From positions 1 to 7,890 of the forward strand of contig DAOUWH010000061.1 of NCBI GenBank assembly GCA_030667205.1: DNA of 7,890 nt. The letters run 5' to 3'. This stretch comes from Nitrospirota bacterium (GTDB taxonomy: Bacteria; Nitrospirota; Thermodesulfovibrionia; Thermodesulfovibrionales; JdFR-86). Both the position numbers and the translations under genes were made by a program. The notes below the pieces were generated by a model. It was given only the letters and a program-made list of their open reading frames with translations. It did not search any database and was not told where the DNA came from. Of the stretch, positions 1-6,363 are shown piece by piece; within the stretch, counting starts at the first letter, position 1; each line of letters begins with the position of its first letter.

Positions 1-2807
1 CCAACCGGACGTTAAAACTTCTTGCCGATGAGCTCAAGACGTCCGTTGTGGCAGTGCCCGGCGTAAGGGAGGTCACCCTCCTTGGGGAGTACGAAAAGGA
101 GTTTCACGTCTCGCTCGACCCCGAAAAGCTCAGACGCTTAGGAGTGACCTTTAACCAGGTGGCCGAAGCGGTCAAGTCCGCCAATGTAAAACTTCCCACC
201 GGCAGGTTCCGCACCGGCGAGACCGAGTACATGCTCGATGCGGGCACGAGGCTTTCGAGGCAGGAGGATGTCCTGAACGTGGTAGTGCGCCGCGACGGCG
301 ACGGCAATTTCGTAAGGGTCGGGGACCTTGTGACCACCGCGATGATGAGCTATCGCGACCCGATTTCCATCTCATCGGCAAACGGGCTGAACACCCTGAG
401 CCTCCTTGTGAAGAAGGAAGACGCAGGAAACGCGATAACCATTGCCGATGATGTCAAGGCCCTTGCGGCCCGGTTCGAGGAGGCCCACGCCGAGGAGGGC
501 ATCACTATCCGCTACACGTGGGACTCCACGGTGGAGATAGACGACTCCATAAGCACCCTCGGGGGAAACATGCTCCTGGGGATGAGCCTCATAGTGGTGG
601 TGCTCTGGCTTACGCTGGGCTTTAGAAACGCGATGCTTACGGCCATAGGCATCCCGTTTTCGTTCCTCTGTACATTGATAATAATGAAGATTACGGGAGT
701 GAGCATCAATACCATAAGCCTTTTTTCGTTCGTGCTCGTCTCGGGCATTATCGTCGACGATGCGGTAATCCTCCTCGAAAACGTCTTCCGCCACATGCAG
801 ATGGGGAAGTCCGCGGGGGAGGCCATAGTGGACGGCGTGGCCGAGGTCATGCTCCCGGTGATATCGACGGTGATTACGACGATACTGGCGTTTCTTCCGA
901 TGCTGATAATGACCGGCTCGACGGGCGAGTTCTTCAGCGTTATACCGATGACCGTAACGTTCGCCCTTACGGCCTCGCTGTTTCAGGCCCTCTTCATCCT
1001 TCCGGTACACATTAAGGAGTGGGGGCCAAAGACACTGCCACGGCAGGCGGCGCATGTGTCGGAGGGGTTTGCCTCTCACCTTGAAACGGGCATATTCAGG
1101 GTGCCCTGGAGGATTTACAAGAGGCTGCTGGACGTGCTCCTTGCCAACAGGCTCAAGACCGTGGGGATGGTTTTTGCCGTCTTTGTCATTGCGGTCGTAA
1201 TACTGGTGCTGTCTGTCACGGGAATAGTGCCGCTTATAAAGGTGGAGTTCTTCCCGGCGAGCTTTTTCCGGTACCACATAGCGCTTGAGATGCCCCCTGA
1301 GACCTCGCTTGAAAAGACCGACGAGGTCGTGAGGGACCTCTCGCTCTTTATCGTTGGGATGGGCGAGGGACAGGCCCAGGCCGCCGCGGGCTCGGCCGGG
1401 ATGTACGAGACAGAGGACTACCAGGTGCGCTACGCCCACAACCTCGGGCAGGTTGTGGTCATGTTTCCTCCCGAGAAGGAGAGGGATTTTCCCGACAACC
1501 CCGAAAACGACGTCACCCTCTACATAGAGTACATAAGGGACAGGGCGAACGAATACCTTGACCGGAAATACGGCCACGGCCCATTCAGGCCGCGTATTAA
1601 AGTCTTCCCTGAGAACACCGGCCCCCCAACGGGCAAGCCCGTTAACATAAGGGTCTCGGGCAACACCCGCGAGCAGGCCGAGGGCGCCGCTGTGGACATC
1701 ATGGGGCACCTCGGCGCCGACCCGCGGTTTAAGGACCTTGCGGACCTCGAGGACGACAGGCCGGCCTACGGGAAGGTCGTCAAGTTCGCCCCCCGGCAGG
1801 AGGCGGCCTCGGAGTACGGGCTTCAGCCGGGGGCTGTCACCGCGCTCGTGGCCGGTGCGCTTAACGGTTTCTACGCCGGAGAGTTCAGGACTGAAGAGGA
1901 GGAAGTGCCCCTCCTGGTGAGGCTTGCGCGAAGCTACGACCCCGGAAACTCCCGCGGGGCCGGTATCTCCGGGCCCCCTGACGTGCTCGACGTCCCCGTA
2001 ATAGAGCACAGCGCCGCGCCCGTATTCATAAGGGACATCGCCGAGATGTGGTTTTCCTCGGAGCCCGAGATCAGGACACGCTACAACGGAAAGCCCACAA
2101 TTACCATATCCTCCGAGATCAGGTCCGGCTCCCCGCTTACCCCGAGCAGGGTGACGGTTCTGGTAAAGGAATTCTACGACGGCATCTCATCGGAGCACCC
2201 CGGCGTCACTGTGAGCTTCGGCGGGGAGTTCGAGGCCACGTCGCGCTCATACATGTCGCTTACATTTGCCTTCCTGATTGCCGTGATCGCAATCTACCTT
2301 GTGCTCTCCTCCCAGTTCAAGGACTACCTCCAGCCCGTGATAATCATCTCGGCGATATGCTTCGCCGTGATAGGCGTGGTCTTCGGGATGTTCGTAACAA
2401 GGTCGACCTTCACGATAGCGAGTTTCATGGCGGTGGTCGGCCTTGCGGGAGTCGCGGTTAACGACTCGCTGATACTCATCGACTTCATAAACGCGAGACG
2501 CAGGGAGGGGATGCCCCTGAGGGAGGCGGTGCTGGATGCCTGCAGCGCCCGCATGCGGCCTGTGCTCATCACGACCGTAACCACGATGCTCGCCCTTCTG
2601 CCCATGGCGATAGGCATCCCCCGGAAGTCCATGACCTGGGCCCCGATGGCCATGGCGTTTGTCACAGGGCTTTCGAGCGCCACGCTGCTTACGCTTCTAA
2701 TAGTGCCGGTGGAGTACGAGCTTTCCGAGGGGCTCAGGCTCAGGATAAGAAAACTGCTGCGCCGGCCCGAGGACGACAAGTATAAACCGGAGGGGGAAAG
2801 CGCATGA
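1..2807 (+). CDS. RND-family efflux pump inner-membrane subunit (5' end outside window)
   Basis: Proton-driven inner-membrane permease of the resistance-nodulation-division superfamily (AcrB/MexF type), which exports small molecules through a tripartite complex with a periplasmic adaptor and a TolC channel. The frame is open from the first full codon at base 3, so the GTG at 48 is internal. Roughly 130-160 N-terminal residues (first membrane helix and part of the first porter subdomain) are missing. Visible features: porter/docking segments around 'GVREVTLLGEYEKEF'; membrane helices from about base 550 to 1010; the TM4 motif 'GIIVDDAVILLENV' with the adjacent Asp pair of the proton relay (codons 756-761); a second periplasmic half; and a C-terminal helix bundle from about 2250 with 'VNDSLILIDFINARR' and 'RMRPVLITTVTTMLALLP'. 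TM10 reads VNDSL where AcrB has AKNAI, so the AcrB Lys940 equivalent is not in its usual place. The stop overlaps the next start (ATGA, 2804-2807), indicating translational coupling. Substrate cannot be told from sequence. The family call is very secure. Confidence 0.96.
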   Translation, partial: NRTLKLLADELKTSVVAVPGVREVTLLGEYEKEFHVSLDPEKLRRLGVTFNQVAEAVKSANVKLPTGRFRTGETEYMLDAGTRLSRQEDVLNVVVRRDGDGNFVRVGDLVTTAMMSYRDPISISSANGLNTLSLLVKKEDAGNAITIADDVKALAARFEEAHAEEGITIRYTWDSTVEIDDSISTLGGNMLLGMSLIVVVLWLTLGFRNAMLTAIGIPFSFLCTLIIMKITGVSINTISLFSFVLVSGIIVDDAVILLENVFRHMQMGKSAGEAIVDGVAEVMLPVISTVITTILAFLPMLIMTGSTGEFFSVIPMTVTFALTASLFQALFILPVHIKEWGPKTLPRQAAHVSEGFASHLETGIFRVPWRIYKRLLDVLLANRLKTVGMVFAVFVIAVVILVLSVTGIVPLIKVEFFPASFFRYHIALEMPPETSLEKTDEVVRDLSLFIVGMGEGQAQAAAGSAGMYETEDYQVRYAHNLGQVVVMFPPEKERDFPDNPENDVTLYIEYIRDRANEYLDRKYGHGPFRPRIKVFPENTGPPTGKPVNIRVSGNTREQAEGAAVDIMGHLGADPRFKDLADLEDDRPAYGKVVKFAPRQEAASEYGLQPGAVTALVAGALNGFYAGEFRTEEEEVPLLVRLARSYDPGNSRGAGISGPPDVLDVPVIEHSAAPVFIRDIAEMWFSSEPEIRTRYNGKPTITISSEIRSGSPLTPSRVTVLVKEFYDGISSEHPGVTVSFGGEFEATSRSYMSLTFAFLIAVIAIYLVLSSQFKDYLQPVIIISAICFAVIGVVFGMFVTRSTFTIASFMAVVGLAGVAVNDSLILIDFINARRREGMPLREAVLDACSARMRPVLITTVTTMLALLPMAIGIPRKSMTWAPMAMAFVTGLSSATLLTLLIVPVEYELSEGLRLRIRKLLRRPEDDKYKPEGESA

Positions 2808-4072
2808 GACGGGGAATCCTCATTTTCATATTCGCGGTCCTTGTCCTGTTTCCAGCGCCCTCCGACGCCATAACGCTCGATGAGGCCGTCACGATGGCAC
2901 TTGAGGCCTCGGAGGCCTCAAGGTCTGCCGGGCACCAGGCGGATGCCCTGAGGGCCTACGCCCGCACGCACACCTCCTTTACGCTTCCGCAGGTGGGCCT
3001 TGGCGGGACGTATCTCAGGATGGACACCAACGCCGCGGAGTCCCCGTTTGTGCAGTTTCCCGAGGAAAACCTCTCTGGCCGCATCGAGGCCTCGCAGCTC
3101 CTCTGGGCCGGGGGGCGAATCCTCAACTCTTACAAGCTCAAAGCGAGTCTTGTCGAGAATGCCTACCTTGCAGAGCAGGCCCTGAGGCGGGACGTAAGGA
3201 GGAGCGTAAGGCTTGCCTTCTACAGCGTGATATATCGAAAGGCCCTCCTCGGAATCCTGGGAGACAGGGTAGCCCAGCGCGAGGAGGAACTTCAGGATGC
3301 CCGCGACCTCAGGGCCGCGGGCATGGTCACCTCGCTCGATGTCCGGCAGGCAAAGCTACTTCTGAACTCCGCGCTCGATGAGCTCAGGGCGGAGGAGGCC
3401 AGCTACGAACAATCGCTCATAGACTTCAACCTCGGGCTTGGCCGCTCCGGGGGCGGCGAGCTTCTGCTTCCGGAGCAGGAGCTTATGAGGGCACCTGAGC
3501 TTGGAGCGCTCATTGAAGTGGCGAAGGCAGCGCTTTCCGGGGAGAAGCTCCTTGAGCTCAGGGCCGCGGAAAGCGAGCTTTCCTCCCGGGAATATGAAAA
3601 GAAGATTACAACCGGAGAGTATCTGCCGGAGCTTTCGCTTGTGGGCACGGCGGAATCCGTGAAGGAGGGCATTTTTCAGGAGGGCGAGTCCTGGACCGCC
3701 GGGGTGCAGCTGAGGTGGAGCCTGCTTGACGGGGGCCTCAGAAGGGCGAAGCGGGCCGCCTCTGCCGCCCGGCTTGAGATCGCGGAGGAGAACCTGAGCC
3801 TGACGAACAAAAGGCTCGCCGGCCTCGTGAGAAGTTTGCAAATAAGGTCGAAAAGCCTCGCCGAGCGCATCGAACTTCAGAGGGAAGCTCTGGAGCTTTC
3901 GGAGGAAAACTACGCCGACGCCCGAGGCCACTACCGCGCGGGCACCATCACGCAGACCCGGCTGGGGGAGTTCAACCTTTCTTATGCCGAGGCCCGCTTT
4001 GGCCTTAAAAGTCTGTATTTCCTTGAACTGCAACTTCTGACGGAGCTTCAGGCCCTCCTGGAGGGGACGTAG
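2804..4072 (+). CDS. TolC-family outer-membrane efflux protein
   Basis: Outer-membrane channel subunit of a tripartite export system, predicted to form a trimeric beta-barrel with a long periplasmic alpha-helical tunnel. The 422-residue product starts with a signal peptide (residues 1 to about 22, cleavage after 'APSDA'). The typical mature start 'ITLDEAVTMALEAS' follows. Next come two internally related long helical halves: 'GTYLRM' strands near residue 67, 'ASQLLWAGGRI' near residue 95, and a second half with 'EYLPELSLVGTAES' and 'WSLLDGGLRRAKRAA'. Glu/Ala/Leu/Arg-rich coiled-coil stretches occupy most of the rest. The length is normal for the family. The ATG overlaps the RND stop by 4 bases, so the two are co-translated, and this protein is very likely the dedicated exit duct of that pump. 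A type I secretion role is possible for TolC proteins in general but is not favoured by this context. Confidence 0.94.
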   Translation: MRRGILIFIFAVLVLFPAPSDAITLDEAVTMALEASEASRSAGHQADALRAYARTHTSFTLPQVGLGGTYLRMDTNAAESPFVQFPEENLSGRIEASQLLWAGGRILNSYKLKASLVENAYLAEQALRRDVRRSVRLAFYSVIYRKALLGILGDRVAQREEELQDARDLRAAGMVTSLDVRQAKLLLNSALDELRAEEASYEQSLIDFNLGLGRSGGGELLLPEQELMRAPELGALIEVAKAALSGEKLLELRAAESELSSREYEKKITTGEYLPELSLVGTAESVKEGIFQEGESWTAGVQLRWSLLDGGLRRAKRAASAARLEIAEENLSLTNKRLAGLVRSLQIRSKSLAERIELQREALELSEENYADARGHYRAGTITQTRLGEFNLSYAEARFGLKSLYFLELQLLTELQALLEGT

Positions 4073-4097
4073 GAGATACTGCTCCTTCCATTCCTGA

Positions 4098-4127
4098 TTG
4101 ACTTTTTATTTTCACATGTAATATAAA
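4098..4127 (+). promoter_or_regulatory. Putative sigma70-type promoter for the lipoprotein gene
   Basis: A TTGACT -35 box (4098-4103) lies 18 bases before a TATAAA -10 box (4122-4127). The region is AT-rich, unlike its GC-rich surroundings. Transcription would start near 4134 and give a leader of about 25 bases before the ATG at 4160, with a strong AGGAGGGG ribosome binding site. This suggests the lipoprotein gene is transcribed separately from the efflux operon. Confidence 0.6.
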
Positions 4128-4159
4128 AGGTGTAACCAATGCAATAATAGGAGGGGAAA

Positions 4160-4579
4160 ATGAGATATCTGCTGAAGTTGATGGTCTGCGCATTGCTCGC
4201 ATGGGGCCTGCTTGCGGTGACATCGGGGTGCAGGACCTACGGGGTCGGCTACGGCACGGCGCCGCCGCATGCCAAGAATGCCCCGCCTCCGTGGGCGCCC
4301 GCTCACGGCCGGAGGGCCAAGCACTACTACCGGTATTATCCCGACGTATCGGTGTATTTCGATGCCGGAAGGGGAATGTATTTCTATCTCTCCGGCGGGA
4401 CGTGGCGCACCTCGGTGAGGCTTCCGTCCGGGATACGCATCTCGGGCAGCTACGTCTCGCTTGATATGGACGTGGACAAGCCCTACAAGTTCCACAAGGA
4501 CGTTATCAGGAAGTACCCGCCCGGCCAGAAGAAAAAGCTGGAGCAGGGGCCTGGAAAAGGCAAGGGAAAGAAACACTAA
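4160..4579 (+). CDS. Probable outer-membrane or periplasmic lipoprotein, unknown function
   Basis: A 139-residue secreted protein. The N-terminus has a Lys/Arg-containing start, a hydrophobic core (about residues 8-20) and the lipobox-like 'VTSGC', with Cys24 as the likely lipidated residue. The mature part has a Pro/His-rich linker ('PPHAKNAPPPWAPAH'), then an aromatic core with 'YYRYYPDVSVYFD', 'GMYFYLSGGTW' and 'LPSGIRI', and a strongly basic tail (KKKLEQGPGKGKGKKH). From memory, the YFD...YFYLSGGTW...LPSGIRI...DKPY pattern recurs in uncharacterised secreted proteins of Geobacter-like and Nitrospirota bacteria; no function is assigned. The start is set by AGGAGGGG six or seven bases upstream. 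The gene has its own promoter and a strong terminator immediately after the stop, so it is a monocistronic unit. The basic tail might contact nucleic acid, LPS or peptidoglycan; that is inference. Confidence 0.85.
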   Translation: MRYLLKLMVCALLAWGLLAVTSGCRTYGVGYGTAPPHAKNAPPPWAPAHGRRAKHYYRYYPDVSVYFDAGRGMYFYLSGGTWRTSVRLPSGIRISGSYVSLDMDVDKPYKFHKDVIRKYPPGQKKKLEQGPGKGKGKKH

Positions 4580-4591
4580 ATAGATATAGAT

Positions 4592-4638
4592 AAAAAAGGG
4601 CACTTTTAAAGGCAGACCCTTTAAAAGTGCCCTTTTTT
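4592..4638. terminator. Strong bidirectional intrinsic terminator
   Basis: A perfect 21-bp inverted repeat (4592-4612 and 4618-4638) with a 5-base loop (CAGAC). The outer ends are A6 and T6 runs, so either strand yields a GC-containing hairpin followed by a U run. It begins 12 bases after the lipoprotein stop codon and insulates that gene from the next unit. Confidence 0.93.
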
Positions 4639-4695
4639 GCGCCATCGGCACGTCCCTTTCATAATGGAGCACCGTTGTTTGGGGGGCGTTTCATG

Positions 4696-4737
4696 GTGCC
4701 ACTGGCACTGCCTTTTTAAAGGGGGCCGGTCCCCCTT
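4696..4737. repeat. Two short hairpins upstream of, and touching, the next promoter
   Basis: GTGCC-act-GGCAC (4696-4708) is followed by a T-rich stretch. AAGGGGG-ccggt-CCCCCTT (4719-4737) reaches into the -35 box of the promoter at 4736. The second inverted repeat could be an operator or a residual terminator. No specific regulator can be named. Confidence 0.4.
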
Positions 4738-4764
4738 GACGGCCCACCTTTTCTGCGGTAGCAT
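4736..4764 (+). promoter_or_regulatory. Putative sigma70-type promoter for the 55-residue protein gene
   Basis: TTGACG (4736-4741) is separated by exactly 17 bases from TAGCAT (4759-4764). Transcription would start near 4771, directly ahead of the AAGGAGGT ribosome binding site at 4773-4780. The -35 box overlaps the right arm of a GC-rich inverted repeat. Confidence 0.6.
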
Positions 4765-4788
4765 CTAACCAGAAGGAGGTGAAATGCC

Positions 4789-4956
4789 ATGGACCTTGAG
4801 CTTACTGACGAGGGAAGAGTGATACTTAAAAGTGCCCTTGAAAGCTATCTGGGCAAGCTGAGGGAAGAGATCGTAAAGACCGAAAAAGTCGATTTCAAGG
4901 CACCTCTGAAACGCGAGGAAGAAGTCATCAAAGAAACCATAACGAAGCTAAGCTGA
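4789..4956 (+). CDS. Small conserved acidic/helical protein, 55 residues, unknown function
   Basis: The product begins MDLELTDEGRVILKSALESY and ends ETITKLS, with 55 residues rich in Glu, Lys and Leu. It is predicted to be almost entirely alpha-helical, probably two helices around 'KTEKVDFKAPLKREEE', and has no signal peptide or membrane segment. The start is decided by a near-perfect ribosome binding site (AAGGAGGT, 4773-4780) eight bases upstream; the closer ATG at 4784 runs into a stop after 12 codons. Small proteins of the pattern LELTDEE...L...LESYLSDLR.EI are, to my recollection, widespread and uncharacterised in Deltaproteobacteria and related lineages, which supports this being a real gene. 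It has its own promoter, and a hairpin follows the stop. Confidence 0.82.
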   Translation: MDLELTDEGRVILKSALESYLGKLREEIVKTEKVDFKAPLKREEEVIKETITKLS

Positions 4957-4964
4957 GACTCTCG

Positions 4965-4995
4965 GGGATAGCTTTTCCCGTAAAGAAGATATCCC
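4965..4995 (+). other. Intergenic hairpin after the small gene
   Basis: GGGATA (4965-4970) pairs with TATCCC (4990-4995). Past one mismatch, CTTTT (4972-4976) continues pairing with AAGAAG (4984-4988, one G-U), leaving a 7-base loop. There is no T run, so it is not a classic terminator. It may be an mRNA 3' stabiliser or an attenuator between the 55-residue gene and the membrane-protein gene. Confidence 0.4.
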
Positions 4996-5016
4996 TGGCA
5001 AAAGTAAACAGGGGGG

Positions 5017-5430
5017 GTGAGCGGCATTATCAGGAGATTGAGCCTGGTGTTTTCCGCCGGATGCCTGGGAGGGTTTTTAAACAGCATTGCCGTCTGGGCG
5101 CTGGGCGTAGCGGGTCTGACTGGTGCCCTTGGCGTGAAGATAGCCCCGGAGCTTACACCGCAGTGGCTTTATCCAAAGCTCGTATGGGGCGGCATCTGGG
5201 GCGTGCTTTTTCTCCTGCCGTTGCTAAAGAAATCGTATTTCGCGCGGGGCCTTCTTCTGAGCCTCGGCCCAACGGCAGTGCAGCTTTTTGTCGTATTCCC
5301 CCTGAAGGCGAAAAAGGGCATGATGGGCCTTGAGCTTGGCGCGCTGACGCCAGTGTTTGTGCTTTTTTTCAACGCCGTGTGGGGCCTTGCGGCGGCTTAC
5401 TGGCTGAAATATGCCGGCGAGAAGCCATAA
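5017..5430 (+). CDS. Integral membrane protein with four predicted helices, unknown function
   Basis: A 137-residue hydrophobic protein with four likely transmembrane segments at about residues 9-32, 52-70, 77-96 and 109-131. Short basic loops (LLKKSYFARG, KAKKGMMG) suggest a positive-inside orientation. Gly-rich helices ('SAGCLGGFLNS') and the 'KAKKGMMGLELG' loop stand out, but I recognise no named family. The annotated start is GTG 5017, which has only a poly-G stretch upstream. A GTG at 5047 has a better ribosome binding site (AGGAGA, 5032-5037, 9-base spacing) and would shorten the protein by 10 residues. No clear promoter lies in the 60 bases upstream, so it may be co-transcribed with the 55-residue gene. 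Confidence 0.8.
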   Translation: MSGIIRRLSLVFSAGCLGGFLNSIAVWALGVAGLTGALGVKIAPELTPQWLYPKLVWGGIWGVLFLLPLLKKSYFARGLLLSLGPTAVQLFVVFPLKAKKGMMGLELGALTPVFVLFFNAVWGLAAAYWLKYAGEKP

Positions 5431-5524
5431 CTCTGCCCGTCATGTCCACGATGTTTCCTGACGTGGTATTATATGAAGTCGGAGAAGCTTGCTAATACTC
5501 GAACGTTAGGGAAAGGCAAAAGAA

Positions 5525-5941
5525 TTGACGTTTTCCGATACCCTTTCTTTAAGCACGAAGGGGTTTTCAGACATCATAGACATTACCTCGAAGGTCACAT
5601 CCTTGCTTGAGCGCTCGGGCATCAGGGAGGGGATTTTAACGGTATTCTGCCGGGGCTCTACCGGCGCGGTAACCACAATAGAATACGAATCCGGCGCGGT
5701 AAGCGACCTGAAAAAGGCCATCGAGAGGATTGCGCCGTCGAACATCCCCTACGAGCACGACAAGCGCTGGGGCGACGGAAACGGCTTCAGCCACGTGCGT
5801 GCCGCCCTGATGAAGCCCTCCGTGACCGTGCCCGTAATCGGCGGCAGGCTATCGCTTGGCACCTGGCAGCAGGTGGTCTTCATAGATTTCGACAACCGCT
5901 CCCGCAACAGGGAACTCATCGTCCAGATAACCGGCGAGTGA
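5525..5941 (+). CDS. YjbQ / UPF0047 family protein
   Basis: A 138-residue cytosolic protein of the YjbQ (UPF0047) family, whose members are usually annotated as secondary thiamine-phosphate synthase enzymes; the physiological role is uncertain. Family signposts are visible: 'DIIDIT' (16-21), 'GILTVFCRGSTGAVTTIEYE' (36-55), 'DGNGFSHVRAALMKPS' (84-99), 'GRLSLGTWQQVVFIDFD' (107-123) and the terminal 'VQITGE'. It belongs to the variant with GSTGAVTTIE in place of the commoner PHTTA motif and with an insertion before the DGNG motif; His90 is kept. The start is TTG 5525, set by AGGGAAAGG (5508-5516) eight bases upstream and by an in-frame stop at 5507-5509. It stands alone in its transcription unit, with no thiamine genes in view. 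Confidence 0.92.
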   Translation: MTFSDTLSLSTKGFSDIIDITSKVTSLLERSGIREGILTVFCRGSTGAVTTIEYESGAVSDLKKAIERIAPSNIPYEHDKRWGDGNGFSHVRAALMKPSVTVPVIGGRLSLGTWQQVVFIDFDNRSRNRELIVQITGE

Positions 5942-6033
5942 CCTCGCCCGCCTCGCTTCGCTCAGCACCCTTCACCTGGCAAGGAGAGGGTTTTAAAGTA
6001 GCTTTCCCCCTCTCCGTTATTAGGGGGTGAGGT
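5941..6033. repeat. Palindromic interspersed-repeat-like element
   Basis: The segment starts at the last base of the yjbQ stop codon. The ends are imperfect inverted repeats: ACCTCGCCC (5941-5949) and GGGTGAGGT (6025-6033), 8 of 9 pairing. Inside, GGAGAGGG (5983-5990) pairs with CCCTCTCC (6008-6015). The text also contains CGCTTCGCTC and stretches of the CCCTCACCC...GGGAGAGGG kind. Such boilerplate is typical of REP/MITE-like repeats scattered in many bacterial genomes. It may also act as a transcription end for yjbQ. Copy number cannot be judged from one window. Confidence 0.55.
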
Positions 6034-6051
6034 AGAGAGGGGTCCATTTTA

Positions 6052-6363
6052 GTGCCTGAGGCCGATATGGTGTATAATCTGCTCATGGCCGAAGGCATGA
6101 AAGCGCGCGATAAAAAAGTCAGGCTCTATGCCCTGAGCACGTGTCCCACGTGCTCGCGGGTAAAGAAGTTCCTGACAAAGCACGGTGTGGAATGCGAGAC
6201 CATAGACGTGGACCTCCTCCCCTCGGGCGAGCAGTGGGTTACGGGCAAGGAGGTAAAACGCTATAACCCGAAGGCCACCTATCCCACGCTGGTCATAGAG
6301 GAAGTTATAACCGATTTCGACGAGCAGGCCATAAGGGAGGCCCTTGGGATAGATGACGCCTGA
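6052..6363 (+). CDS. Glutaredoxin-like thiol-disulfide oxidoreductase
   Basis: A small thioredoxin-fold protein of the glutaredoxin/NrdH type. The core begins with 'KVRLYALSTCPTC' (redox Cys31 and Cys34 at the start of a helix), continues with 'VKKFLTKHGVECETIDVDLLP', and carries the cis-proline motif 'TYPTLVI' (Pro78) and a C-terminal helix 'DEQAIREALGI'. The two-Cys motif supports dithiol reduction. The start is uncertain: GTG 6052 has AGAGGGG about 11 bases upstream, ATG 6067 has TGAGG close by, and ATG 6085 or 6097 would still keep the whole fold, whose first strand begins near residue 22. It overlaps the FTR gene by 11 bases, so the pair is translationally coupled. Its reductant is therefore probably the FTR subunit rather than glutathione or NADPH-thioredoxin reductase; that is inferred from context. 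Confidence 0.92.
   Translation: MPEADMVYNLLMAEGMKARDKKVRLYALSTCPTCSRVKKFLTKHGVECETIDVDLLPSGEQWVTGKEVKRYNPKATYPTLVIEEVITDFDEQAIREALGIDDA

Noticed and set aside
372..2009. A 545-codon open frame on the minus strand opposite the RND gene
   Set aside because: Its composition (runs of Arg, His, Tyr) is that of an antisense shadow of a GC-rich gene. The plus strand encodes a clear RND protein throughout.
4071..4086. AGGAG-atactg-CTCCT hairpin after the TolC-family gene as a terminator
   Set aside because: It has a 5-bp stem and no following T run; it overlaps the stop codon region and is not convincing.
5446..5466. Inverted repeat CCACG...CGTGG between the membrane-protein gene and yjbQ
   Set aside because: It has only a 5-bp stem, an 11-base loop and no T run, so it is too weak to call a terminator.
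6073..6078. A perfect TATAAT inside the start region of the glutaredoxin-like gene
   Set aside because: No -35 box lies at a sensible distance and it would give a nearly leaderless start at 6085; probably chance, though it adds doubt about the start codon.
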